Source of the DNA: Ptiloglossa arizonensis
Lineage: Eukaryota > Arthropoda > Insecta > Hymenoptera > Colletidae
DNA length: 64,000 bases
Assembly (NCBI RefSeq): GCF_051014685.1
Contig: NC_135051.1
Coordinates: 11,179,557 to 11,243,556, forward strand
Direction: 5' to 3'
The position numbers were made by a program, and so were the translations under genes. Positions 23,362 through 39,000 of this stretch are shown piece after piece. Position 1 is the stretch's first letter; the number at the start of each line of letters is the position of its first letter. The notes beneath the pieces were generated by a model. That model had not been told where the DNA came from, ran no database searches, and saw only the letters and a program-made list of their open reading frames with translations.

Positions 23362-24270
23362 TTAATAAAGTCATATATTAATATTTGTATTTTAATATTG
23401 TTAGTGTTCTTCATATGTAATAAAGAATCATTATATATAATATAAATCAAATTTGTATAAAGTATATATTAAAGTTTTCATAAAACCATTTAAGTATATT
23501 TTAAATCAACATATGTATTGTGTGATTTTTGCTGGAATCTGTAACATTAATCACTTTTATTTATTGTACATTCAAGTTTAGTATTCATACATGAAATTTG
23601 TTTCTTAAGTACTTTATATATTTTATAAATTTTATGTAGTTCTATCTTTTTGTTTGATTTGCTCAGAATTATAAATATAATTAAAATAGATACACTTCAA
23701 ATTTAATATGAAACATTTTTAACTTCTTCAAACAGACTTATTGACGTATAATTAATACAATTAATTGTAAAGTGTCATAAAATAAAAAAATATTAATAAA
23801 ATCTGATATACATACATACATAAACAATAATCAAATATGTGAACACTCAAGGTATTTTTGTTCATATTTAATTTTTATAATGTAGGCAATATTGATATAA
23901 TTTAAAATTATTTTTGAAAAAATATTTTAATATTCTGATTCATGTAATTTTCAATATATACTGCACTTACGATTTTCATAACGAAGTTCGGTTTTAAAAA
24001 AAATTCCATGTATTTACAGTATTATAAAAAATTTAAAGGTATATAATATGTAACCCATGTAAGTAAGAATATAACGAAGAACGTCATTTTAAAATATTGT
24101 TAATTAAAGTTTATCACATTTGTCCATATTGCAATTTGAATATTGATAAATCTGTTTTAAGAAGCAATTTCTTATATTTTATGTATCAGTATTGATAAAT
24201 AGAAAGATTTAAGTGATTCTAATATGGATGAATGAATTTTAGGAAATCATATTTTTGAAGCAGAATGATA
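23362..24270. other. Convergent 3' region of RBMX2 and katanin p60
   Basis: AT-rich spacer with several poly(A)-like signals on both strands and a short CATA run near 23810. No gene was recognised. Confidence 0.5.
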
Positions 24271-26613
<2,343 letters not shown>

Positions 26614-28729
26614 TATTCTTTTAAAATACATATATTTATAAATGTGCATACACAACAGATACAATAAAAATACTGCACAGAAATTAATATATTTATACAA
26701 AATGTAATTGTTTAAAAATGTTATACTTGTTTCAAATTTCTAAACTAATAATATAAATTTAAAGTAAATAATTTGAAAATGACATTAAAACAACTTTTAA
26801 TTTAAACACATACAAATTTATAATAAATTGCAAAACCTTATTTAACATAGTTAAATATTATAATTACAGAATTACAGAATTAAGTATATTCTTTAATAAT
26901 GAAACTAAATATTTCAAACTCCATGTATCAAATCAAGAATTTATCTAATAACAGGACATTTCTTATTGTGGTGATACTTATTATTTTATTATATAAATAA
27001 TTATGATGTTATACCTAATAAATGTGTATAAATCAAATTATTTTCTATGGAATGATGTTTTAAATATTAATCATTAATTATTACCATCAAATACAAACAT
27101 TAAGTGCATTTCAAAATGAGTAGTATGAACAAAATAATTTGTAATAAAAATTAAATAAAAACTGTTTATAATCGACATACTATAAATTAAGAAAAAGAAT
27201 TAAATTATTGTATAACTGTTAAAAAACTTACTATGAACAGATATTTGTAGTATAATTTAATCGTACTTGTTAATTCCAGTCGCCATATTATTACTTTTAG
27301 CAGTTGCGGTTTTTTAAAAATACGTACAATTACTTAAAAATCATGAGAAATTTAATGTAAGTAATACATCTAATAATAATATTTCTAATATTTAATTTAA
27401 AGTATAGATATTCATATTTAACTGAAAAGGTTATTATATTGTAGCGTAATGTATAATAATAATAGTACCTTAAGAAAACTCAATTAAAAAAAGTGACGTT
27501 TCGTGAATATTCAATGGGATCAGTTGCAGTTATAGAATAAGAAATATTGCAATTATATTTCATATCTAACTTTATATTTTATTATGTATAATGATATTAG
27601 TCACTACAATCTTATGTCACGAACACGGTCCAGGAAAAGCAGTTGGATGTAAATGTAAACAGAACTCACAATTTCATTGGTCCGTTATGTCGATCCGATA
27701 TTTCCTAGCATAGGTAGAGTAACGTACAGAGACGATACTTCTATCGAAACTTTAATGCAAAGGCAGGTATCGAACCTATCCAGTGCCATATTGAATTTCC
27801 CTGCCACTACCAACTATAGTCTATTCAACGATCAGTCACGGTCGGTACGAATGGAAGCAATAAAACAATTTAAAATGATCTATAATGTATTAAGCTATTT
27901 AATTTTCAACAAAATATTTTTTTAAAGAAAATGTAGGAATGTATTTATTTATTTAAAGAAATACAACTCAATAATGAAAACTTTTAATATTGCGATTTGT
28001 TATACTGTTATTATCGATTAACCTTTTTTCGCCATTGTTTTGTATTATTCTACTGAAAAACGATTGAAAAGTAGCATGAACGTTTTCTTTGGTTTGGTCA
28101 ACCTTGGGTTATTCAAATTAGCATTGCTTTAAGTTTTAATTTTTCTTATAATAATAAAAACAATCACGAAGGCACTTTGAGGTACTTTTTTTAAAATTAA
28201 AGTTAAAATTAACAAATATTTAATATAATAAATTGAAATAAATTGTTAATATCCTAAAAAAGTTATTCAGGAGCTTTAAAAATCATCTAATACTAATAAT
28301 AACTTCTGAAAATCATATTAACCAAACAAATATCCAATAAATGACACGTGTTTATAAAATGCTTCAACAAAAAAAAATGAAAACGTAAATTGTATAAAAA
28401 ATTTTCTTCACAACCACTGACACACATATATAAAAGGACTTGAAAATTATTGAGTCGGCTTATCTTATCACTCACTAACCAAGCGTTCGTATTTTCTTTG
28501 ATGCCTCGTTTTGTTGGACAGATTATAATGTATTGTACGCAGCTCGTAAGTTGTGACCCGGAAGCAATGCAAATCTATAGTCCATCCAAAAAAACGAAAT
28601 ATCAATGTTTACATTAATGTCTGCATGATCAATTAAATGGTCTACAACTATTGGTCTATTTTCTTCAGCTTCAGAAAGGACTTTTACTCAGTTATAGAGG
28701 ACTTTTTGAATGGTTTAAAAGAAAGGCAT
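26614..28729. other. Spacer upstream of katanin p60
   Basis: Mostly AT-rich, with the katanin promoter expected near 27200-27320. A GC-richer island at 27610-27860 has an open frame (27677-27925) without any family signature. It could be a leader exon or repeat, and I make no call. Confidence 0.35.
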
Positions 28730-28965
28730 TCTAACAGGCATGTCACAATCACCAGATGCCACTTTAATTGAACATCTGTGGCAGGAATTGAAATCAAAAT
28801 TGATTAATTACAGGTTTACCAGAAAGGTAGATTTTTGCGAAAGCAAAAATTACAGAAATGTGGAAAAATAATTCGAGTTCAACGACCAAAAATTAATCGA
28901 ATCAATGCCTAGAAGTTTAAAGGCAATTATAAATACCCAGGGTTATGCAAAAAAAGATTAAAATT
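28730..28965 (+). mobile_element. Fragment of a Tc1-like transposase (C-terminal end)
   Basis: The plus strand reads SPDATLIEHLWQELKSKL, then pieces ending in KLIESMPRSLKAIINTQGYAKKD. This is the DD34E region after the second Asp and the conserved C-terminus of Tc1-family transposases. Stops interrupt it. Upstream text from about 28560 may belong to the same copy, but terminal repeats were not found. Confidence 0.75.
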
Positions 28966-30273
28966 AAGTTTATTTGTTGTATAATTCTATTCTTTGTATG
29001 CTCTGTTTTGTAATGATAAACTAAGTGTACCTTGTCATTTTTCGTTAAATATACGTAAATAATTAATTTTATTAAAAATTTTTATACAGAATTATCTGTT
29101 AAAGTATGTAAATAAAGTACGTACATATATATTGTGTCTTTACTTATGAATACGTCCGTTTTTATTTATTTCCCTGCAAATTGTCATTGCCAACCTAGGT
29201 GTACTCTTAATTGTTCGAGTACTGTATGTATAGTATACATGTATCGAAATTATTTCTAAAAACATAATGAAGATGTATTTTATAAATAATAGTTTAATTC
29301 TTGAAATAACCTATTTGATACTTTATATGTTACGATCTATTACCAGGATATTGTTCTTTTATAGTTGTTCAACCGATATATTATTTACAAGTTAAATATT
29401 TAAAGAAATTAAAGTCACTCTGATACGATCAGGAGTACAATGCTATGCATCTGTATCGTGCCATATGTGCAAGAGCTATGATAAAAGGGTGTTCCGGAGT
29501 ATAGTCAATTTCCCCTTATTTGACCAGAATTCATTTGAGCGTGACTTGTGTCTAGAATATTATCGTATTAAAAAATTTTGACATGAATGTAAAGTTTCAT
29601 GTCAATCGAAATAAGAAATGGAATTGCAAATTCAGGGCATAACTCTTGCTTATATTAATACAAATCATTACTAATAAAACACTTTTGAAATATAAATAAG
29701 CTAAATATGAGTTGAATTAAAATCCTTACTTAGATTAATTTTACTTAGATCCTTACTTCAGAAAATCCAAACATATATTTTTTGGATAAAAAAAAAAGCG
29801 TGATACTAAAGTTTACATTCATAGCGCAACAAACATGGGGCTTGCAATACTTCGATATTCAGAACATTGTTTATGCTCATCGTTGTTTTCCAGTACAAAT
29901 AGCCGACAAAAACGATTCATCTGATAACTCCACCATCAAAGTCTTGCCGCACTCACGTGGTTTTGTTTGGATTCACTTATCGATTTGTGGAACTATTATA
30001 ATATCTTGGATACATACGTACAAGGTTATATAAAAAAACGATTTATTATGTATGTACAGTGCATGCGTTTTATAACAATTCGGTAACAAGATGTTATTAA
30101 ATAATAAGATGTTAAAATAATATTTATAAATTTGTATAATATAATTTATTATATTTTTCAAAAAGTATTTCTCTTATACAGGCTATTTTTCTAAAAAATT
30201 ATTTAAACAATGTTAAATCTATTTTTATAAGGGAATATAATTATTTTAATAAATAGTTTGCTTTCTTTTAGAT
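28966..30273. other. Spacer and probable 5' leader of the nitrobindin gene
   Basis: No exon was recognised. The start codon at 30274 lies just after a good acceptor (CTTTTAG, ending near 30271), so an untranslated first exon probably sits upstream, perhaps around 29820-30020. The open frame at 29782-30033 has no family signature. Confidence 0.35.
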
Positions 30274-30839
30274 ATGAATAAATTACCAATACATGAAGTT
30301 CTCAAACCATTAGTTTGGTTAAAAGGCACATGGATAACTGAAAATACTGGATTTGGTAAATTTCCAACAATCAAACCTTTTACATATTGCGAAGAAATTA
30401 TTTTTGAATCAATTGGTCAACCAATGTTAACTTATACTGCACGAAGTTGGCATTCTGAAACAAAGAATCCATTGCATTATGAAGTTGGATTTTTAAGAAT
30501 AATACCTGATACAAATAAAGTATGTTTGATGTTGTCACATAATTTTGGTGTAACAACTATTGAAGAAGGAGTGGTTGACGATACAGTTATTAAATTGAAA
30601 ACTACTAGCATACAGAGGCCGACGAAAGGATCAAAGCCAACTATAGTAACTGAGGTAAAATTATTTTAAAAAAATAATAGAATAAATAAACTACTATACA
30701 CAACTAATTGTTATTTTAACAGCTGCAAAGAGAATTTAAACTTATTGGGGATTACTTACAACATAGATTGTACATGGCTACTTCAAAGACACCAGAACTA
30801 CAAGAACATTTGTGTGCAAAATACATTAAGAAATGTTAG
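30274..30839 (+). CDS. Nitrobindin / THAP4 C-terminal-domain protein
   Basis: Two exons, 30274-30654 and 30723-30839, give 165 residues. The protein is a stand-alone version of the beta-barrel heme domain found at the C-terminus of THAP4 and in plant nitrobindins, which bind ferric heme and react with peroxynitrite or nitric oxide. Visible motifs: LVWLKGTW near the N-terminus, GKFPTIKPFTYCEEI, GQPMLTYTARSWH, HYEVGFLRIIPDTNKV and MATSKTPELQEHL. His156 in that last motif corresponds to the proximal heme ligand of the family; a second nearby His in human THAP4 is Cys here. No THAP zinc finger is present in this window, so this is the single-domain form usual in invertebrates. The role in vivo is not established. 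Confidence 0.92.
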
Positions 30840-32328
30840 AAAGTTTGCGTAAAATACAACCAAATAAAAAAAGACAATTTGTTAAATAAATAATAATAAT
30901 AATATTAATATTTTAAGGCATTATCAGTAAACAACATAAATTGATTTTGACGTAAAATAGTTTTGATTTAAAATTAAGAGATAATTTTTTGTGTTCATAA
31001 AGATTCACGTATATTAATTTAACATAATTATTACATCCCTTTAGAAAGCAGGGAGCAAATTCATCCATGTTTTGAAATTACATGATAAATTGATGTATTT
31101 GTTTAATAAACCTTATTAAATAAATCATAACATTTAATTAAAATGTTTTCTTATTTTTCATACTTAAAGATGAATGATAAAAATTAGAAATGTTTCAAAG
31201 TAGTTATAGAAAATTGCAACAAAAAATCTCAAGACAAATATGCGTTCTAAAATCATTTTAGTATGTATACTTGATGGTAGAAAAAGTGACTCTGATGAAA
31301 CTGCAGAGTGCAGAGACAATGACGTCTGTGAATGAAAATGTTTGACATGGAAAAATATATATAACTTAAAAATCTCTTTCCATTAATATATTCATCTTCA
31401 AAGTCTGACAATTGTAGGAGTATATCTTATTTTTAACATTTTAAACATACCACTTATTTCAAGCATAGATGTTATCAAACATTTAAAAAATTTGCTAATT
31501 ACTGTTGTAAACTGTAGAGTAAAATATAAAACAATATTTAGTCAATTTACTGCAGATATAAAGTGGAGGAGTGTTTAAATATTTTTGAGAATTACTAAAT
31601 ATAGAATGAATTACATTAATCTTACATAAAGTAACCATGTTTTCAATTACACTAGAATACTAACTAAACAAAAAGTAACTGAGAAAAGATGCCTTTTCAA
31701 GTCCATGCCCAATGTATGAAATAAAGTAATATTATCACAAATACAGTTAACATAGTAAATATAGGGTATTTCAGATATAGGTAAAAATATTTGAAGCATA
31801 TTGTTCTCACCATAAGGATGAAAAAAGTTATATGAATATAGGTCTGAAAACACCTCTTTTTCCAGATATGAACACTTTATTAAAAAAAATTGCTATCATT
31901 GTGATAATTTCTATGATTTTCTTCTGCAACAGTTCATACATTTCATTGAAATTTCATGGATTGTCAAGTACATTAAAAAATTGGTAGTCTTAAGATGTTA
32001 TCAATAAGAATCAAGAGGATTTATATCAGGGATGCATGTAGACTACACAATTGGTTCTCTCTTGATAATCCAGTGATTAATGTAATTATTATTAAAAAAC
32101 GTTCGTACTGTGTGATTAAAATGTTGTTTGTTACTTTTAACAGAAAAAACATGATAACACTACTTGTAATTCTAAACTTGATAAGCATTGATTACCAAAC
32201 TCTATTGGAAACAAAATATAATTGAGAAAAGATGCCTTTTCAAGTTCATGTTCATATTTTTTATCCTATTTTACCACTTATTAATGAAACATCTTGTATA
32301 TACAATCAAAAGTATGTTATCTAGATAC

Positions 32329-32378
<50 letters not shown>

Positions 32379-32569
32379 AAATAAACCATTATATATTAAA
32401 ATACTTGTTATGCTTGTATTTTTAACGAAATAGAAGATTATTAAAAAAAATTTGTATCATTTTTAAAGTATATATTATATCAATTTAATAGGAATCAAAG
32501 TTTTTACTTCTTTCTAATTGTAAAGTTAAAATGGTATTTTTTATATATCTATTTTATTATTATTGCGTG
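30840..32569. other. Gene-free stretch with repeat-derived sequence
   Basis: A 20-odd-base segment (GAGAAAAGATGCCTTTTCAAG) occurs twice in the same orientation, at about 31680 and 32223. Text around 31740-31870 has the look of a dispersed transposon end. No open frame of a known family was found. Confidence 0.4.
32335..32374. repeat. (TA)n microsatellite
   Basis: A run of about 20 TA dinucleotides. Confidence 0.97.
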
Positions 32570-33035
32570 ATGTTGTTAGTGCAGGAGTAGGGATGACACC
32601 TGCGTATTTACCTGCTGGAAGCTCTAGCCCTACCGTGTTGCGCGACGTCAAATACGGCAGTTATTCGTTACGTCGATAGAAAGAAAGACCGTTATTATTA
32701 CTATTACTAAGCGATTTTACAAAGTAAATTATCTCGGGTATTGTTATCTTGTATTTAGTAACAGTTTATTTTATTTAAATTGCTATTAATTTTAATGGTT
32801 TTACAAAATACGAAAATTATGTATAATTCTTGGAAACAATATTTATTTGCAAAACATTGTGCGATATTTGTGCAAGACTTATTGTTTTTACGATCTTCTA
32901 TATAATGTTTATAAACATTGTTTAAAGAGCTTTGGTTACAATAACATTTTTCGTTATTAAGCGCCAAATATCGAACTACGATATAATCGATTATTTCGAT
33001 TCTTTTTCAATTAATTGAAAGTTGAGTTATGTACT
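32570..33035 (+). promoter_or_regulatory. Probable promoter and 5' leader of the Kizuna-like gene
   Basis: Positions 32575-32690 are clearly richer in GC and CpG (GTTGCGCGACGTC) than the surrounding AT-rich DNA and lie 350-450 bp before the start codon. A CAGTTATT initiator-like site lies at about 32659. No element is certain. Confidence 0.4.
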
Positions 33036-36000
33036 ATGACATCGTTTTACGATAGTCATGATTATTACAAAAAAATGTTGGAATTGCAAGAAAAATTACG
33101 GAAAAGGTAAGTACAGCATATATATTTGTGGCAAAAGGATGCATAGTAAAATTTCTATAACATGAAAATTAACATTTTTCCTTAAATAAAAAGATATACA
33201 GTATATATTACATGACTATTGCAGCGAAGAAGAAAGAATAAGATTAGATGAGAGATTCAAAATACTTGTACAAGAATCTCGTAATAGGTGAGTTTTCAAC
33301 ATTTATTTACTCATAACCCTATTATTTCTATGATTTTTGCGTTTCTCAATTTTATTCAAAGGAAAGTATGACTAGTGACGCTTGACAAATATTAAGAAAC
33401 AAACAAGTTATAAAGGGCATTCTTGTATATGATACCTCTGATATTCTTATATATGGTATAATATTGCGATTTATTAGACTGCTGGTATTATTGACTTTTT
33501 ACGAAATAATAACACGAAAGCATTATAGAGATCATGCATTGATTAAGGAACGACCTAGTTTCACGGAATGTCACAATCAATATACGTAAATATAAGCCTT
33601 GTGTCACAATTTGTTTCGAACACAAATTCCACGTCCCCTGTGTTTACGTTCTGAAATGCGAATATGTTCAGTCAAGCAAGCATCGATCGTACACATAGAG
33701 GGAGACTACATAGACACTGTTTGAATTTGGCACTGCAGTGTTCGTGTTTCATGTGGTTGATATCTGTATATACTGAGCCAGACCTTTTATCAATGTCACG
33801 ATATGTTCTTCGATCGCGTCGACATTCAAACTGTATTATCATTTGAAAAGTCGTTTCTCGCGTGACTTCTAGAATTTAATACAGAAAAAAATATTTGATG
33901 TAAACATTTGAAATTTGATACACATCTATGTTCACATTTCAAGAAAGAAAATGTTGACCTACATGAATGTGGCTATCGTCCATATCACAATACTTAACGA
34001 ATGTAATTTGGAAAAATGGAGACTTCGTGAATATATAAGATCTATTTTTGTACAATTTTTTTTCTTTTACATGCTGTAAAAAAAATTATTGTACGACATA
34101 TATTTATTTGTATGTATGTAAAATTTGAAGTCCACTGGTTTATTTGTTTTCATGGCAGTCAATTTGTTTGCGAAACTTTTTCAAAAAAATACGTTTGAAG
34201 TTTCTGCGAACTTTTTATGTTCATGAGAGTATATTTACAAAACTTAATATTAATTTGCTCCTCGTCCGTGTAAAGTTTAAATAAATCCGTTTTTTCACAT
34301 TTATGAACTATTTTCATTTGTTTTGATGCGATGTGTCAAGCAATGTCTCGCACAATTCACAAGGAAAGCGCTTCAATTGTCCGAATTTTATCTTAACATG
34401 TTTCTGTAAAATGTTAGCATACTGGTTCTCAATGATATGTACGACATATTTATTGATATTTCTTCTTTTTTAAATAAAACTTTACAATTACAATTATATC
34501 TTATAAAAAGAAAGGTGTAATTGTAATTTTAAGTTCATCGAAGTATAAAAATGCATAAAATTATTTACCGATTATGCATCATTCAATACCATTTAATTTT
34601 ACCCTAGGGTATAACTATCCATCTCTAACCATTTTAAAGATACAGCTTGTCTCAGTTACGTGGAACTCCTTTTATAAGTGTGTGAATCATTTAAATAAGA
34701 ACATTTAAATATTTTTGTTATTTATCGTTTTATACAAAAATTCTTCAGGACAAAGTTGCATTGTTTGAATGCACACGTAGTAGTAGCATTATTATTTTCC
34801 CAAGGTCATTTTTTATGTTAAATTTGAAGGTCATTGATATTTTCTTACACGACACCTTATATTTTTGTCGTTTTGGCATAATTGGTATTCAGCTCATTAT
34901 TCTAGAATAGCAAGGAATACCATTAAAAAATATATGGATGCTCTTAAATTCGTCTAAATATTTTCGTTATTTCAAATAATATGTGAAAATATTACTGATA
35001 AAAGTTGTAAGATTTAAAGAAATACAGAATATTGTAAAAACGTTTTCTTTACTTATATGTAGTAGTTCCTTTACAAGGATACAAATTTTTCTCATTTGTT
35101 TAGATAATAGTTTGAAAGAGATGCTATTAATACAGAATTGGAATTTTTGTTCATTTATTAATCAATACGATTCTAATATTCCTTTATAATATTTTGAAAA
35201 CGAAGAAATATATTTCAATATTAACCAAGTTGCTTTACCGGATGAAGTAAAAACTGAAAAATGTTTGTACGATAAACAAGGTTTTATTATGTGTTTGTAA
35301 TACTGGACCGTTATGTGTCGATTCTAGGATCTCCAATTTATAAGCAACATAATTATCTCACTTCAGCCTTATAACTTTCGTAATATGTATTTATATTTAT
35401 AATTCCTATATTAAGATCAAACATCTTAATTATTTTTTATTATTTCTTTAAATGCCGATGTTTTTATACTTTAAGAAAATGCCATGTAAAAAAATCAATT
35501 TTTTGTATGCTTCAAATAAGAATATCCCCTCAACGAATTATAGTAAATTTAACTTCAACATAGTGTAAATGTTCTCTTAAATAATCTCACCTTAAAAGAA
35601 ACCAAATAATTCTTTAAGAAGAGAAAGGTTATTTTCATGTACATGCAATATGAAAGATAAATTGCATAAATAATTCCTAAAATTATTAACATTTCAGGCA
35701 TGATGCATGTATAAATCGATTGCGTTTGAGATACATCGAATTTTTAGAAGAACAACGTACGAGGGATGAAAGGAATCATAAACTTCTCGAAGCATTGGAT
35801 AGAGTAGACAATAGTCTTGCATTGATGACTTCAAAAACAAATCGACTTAATGTTCTTAGAGTGAGTTTTTTTTACCTTCTGAAATTTAAATGTTAAAAAA
35901 ACATGACTTTGATGTGCATACGAAACATAACGTTTTCTGTTCATTTTACCATTTCTTACATTGAAAAATTACATAATTTAGAATTTAATCAAACATTTGA

Positions 36001-39000
36001 GATTTAGAGATGGGAAAAGATATTTCCATCTTATCTCATAAAATATTAAGGGTGTTTCACAATTCATGATCGAATAGGGAATAATTTCTCATCTAAAAAT
36101 AAATTGAAAATTTTCGTGCAATGATACAGACCGTCACAGTTCAGACAACTGTATAAGACACTAGCGGCAGATAAATAGTCCGTGAATTAATACATTATGT
36201 AAATGTATTACTAGTACTTGTTACGTTTACTATTATTCATGCTAATAAATGAAAGAACAAAAATATTATTCTATATAGAGATTCGTTTAGTCGAAATTTA
36301 GATCCATATTTACATGATAAATCTATAAACCCGGTTTTATCAAAAACACCGTCTTCCATGAAAAGAATTTATTCCACATTTTTTATTCGTATGTTAACGT
36401 AGAATCACTGTCCTTCTAGTTTTATCATGAATTACAGAATGTCTTATAGATTTAAGACGTGAATCGTATAACAGAAGATACGTGCTGCAACATAAAATAT
36501 TTTATTATTTTTCAGAAACAATATGAAGCTTATCTTCGTCAAATGTATGCAGTTCGTAGCCCACCTGGAAGTTTGATCGGTAACAGCGATATGATTGGTC
36601 AGATTGAAGATAGAAATTTGAAACCAAATGTCATTGAAAAACAGATTTATGTACCTCACCAAGTAAGAAATATTTCATCGTCGCAAATGTTTCGGCCAAA
36701 TCGTCAAACGAGTCAATCGATTTCCCCTTCCTCATCAAAATTGACTAAATCGGTACAAAATATCTATTATAATGATTGCCAACATAATGTTGTACAATTA
36801 AGAGCATTAAATCAGCAAATAAACGACAGTCAGAATTCTGTGCAAATGCATCCAAAGATCCAACAAAGCAACATTCAACAATTACCATCTCAGAGTTTGT
36901 CGTTGCAAGTACTACAACAAAGACAACCGTATTACAATGGTAACGTACATCTTGTTTCTCATTATTTTCAAACTGATCCCAAGTTACATGTTCCAAATAC
37001 GTCACCAAATCCACAAATTGATTTACTAAACCGAAAGACGCAACGAATGGAAACGATTCAAACTGCACCACATCTCGTATTACCTGATCGTACTAATGGC
37101 AATATGTTGCGATATAAACCAGTGGATTGGACCACGCCAATAATTATGGAACGTAATGTAACTGACACAAACTTTCTCAACGCACATTTAAACTTGTCCA
37201 AACAACCCTACTCGAATTACTCGGATCATTGTTTGACAGATTCTGAATATTGTCATAAAACTGTTTCTGATCCTCCTGGGTGTTCGTTAAAGGTTCCCCA
37301 TGACAACTACACGGTAAAACATCGTGAACACTTTATTCCAAAACGTTTAAATGATATAAGCGCATACCACATGCCAACGGGTATAAAACAAGTTCCTGTA
37401 GAAGAAAATAAAGGCAGAACAACGATGACTTCATGTAACGAGCTAGATAGGTATATTGAAAAAATTCGAAAACTTCATCGTAATCTTGATGAACAAAGTG
37501 TGGAGGGAATCAATCACGAGCAGAATATAAGTGGTGATAGTTTTAATACGACTTTGTTGTCTGACAAATTAGAACTTTCTACAAAAAATAAACGAGAAGA
37601 AAACTTTCCCAAAGAAGTTCAAAATGTTTTAGCGTTAGCGGATGATCTGGCGTTTAGAATGGCGAATTTAAACGATTCCAGATCAAATGTTGAAAAAGTA
37701 TGTAACGATAAAAATAGAAATGTCGAATTGATTCAAGCTACGCAAACCTACACGCCAATTTCAAAAGAAAATACTGCTGAGATTTTAGGTACGCACGAAG
37801 GTCGCGCAACATCGTTGGCGTATGTAAAAGACAAAAATAGCAGCAATATCGCGTTACTTCATCCAGAATTAGATTCGCTTCAAAATATTGGAAGGCCTGA
37901 AAACAAGAATTTTAGTAGTGCAAGTAACACTAATACATTTGTTCAATATGAAGTACAATTACCTAAAGTGCAAGAAGATGAAAATGGTGATTTCGTTGTA
38001 TCAAACGAGGTCATGGAACAAAACGATAACAACATACAAGAAAAAGAGAAAAACGAAAGGGATATAATTTATATTGCAGATGAATCGAAACAAAAGCAAT
38101 ATTCGTTTGACTCTGTTGAAGAATTAGAACCGTGGAGTTTAGATCATGTTACGAAGCAAATTAAACAAATAGATTTAATTGATGAAATTAAAGACCAACT
38201 CGTGGAGAAAGAATTAATTATCGATCAACTTAAATTAAATCATGATAATATAGAGCAAATCGAATTTTCAAATAAAGTAGATACTCCGGGAAGTCAAGCA
38301 GATAGGCAAGACTTTAGAGATGACGGAAAAGTGGAAGTATTGGATTTGAATTGTACAAAAGAATTACAGTCAGAGTGTATCGAAAATCTTGATACAGAAA
38401 ATGTTTTCATGATGAAAAATAAAATTGAAGTAGACGAAATTTCTACTTCGCACTATCAAGAATTAAAACATGAAGATGGAAATCATACTAGCAACGATAA
38501 CATGCTTCGCAATACAGAATCCTTTGAGATTAAATCCGATGGACAGAAGGAATATGATGATAAACAGAAAGAAAATTATGATGAAATAGTTCACGAGCTA
38601 CATGGAAATGAAAACGATGAACAGGAAGTTGCAACATTACACAAAGAGTATAACGATCATAATTTCGTGCAAAAATCTAATCAAATGGAGAATTATGTCC
38701 CTAAAACTGAAGAAGAGTACACTGTCTTAAACGAGGAATATAATTACGATCAAAATATGTCATATGGAAGTAATGAACATCAAGAATATCAACAGTATAA
38801 TGATAAAGGATATGTACAAGAATCGGATGATCAGTATGAAGAATATACTAGTAAACAATACAATCCTAAAGATCAATATGTTAACAATCCTGAAAATCAA
38901 TATGCCAACGATTCTGAAAATCAATATGCCAACGATCCTGAAAATCAATATGCCAACGATCCTGAAAATCAATACGTTAACGATCCCGAAAATCAATATG

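Noticed and set aside
27677..27925. Open frame in a GC-richer island
   Set aside because: No family signature, no clear splice context; may be a leader exon or repeat, not enough for a gene call.
29782..30033. Open frame upstream of the nitrobindin gene
   Set aside because: No homology I can name and it does not join in frame to the next exon with a clear donor.
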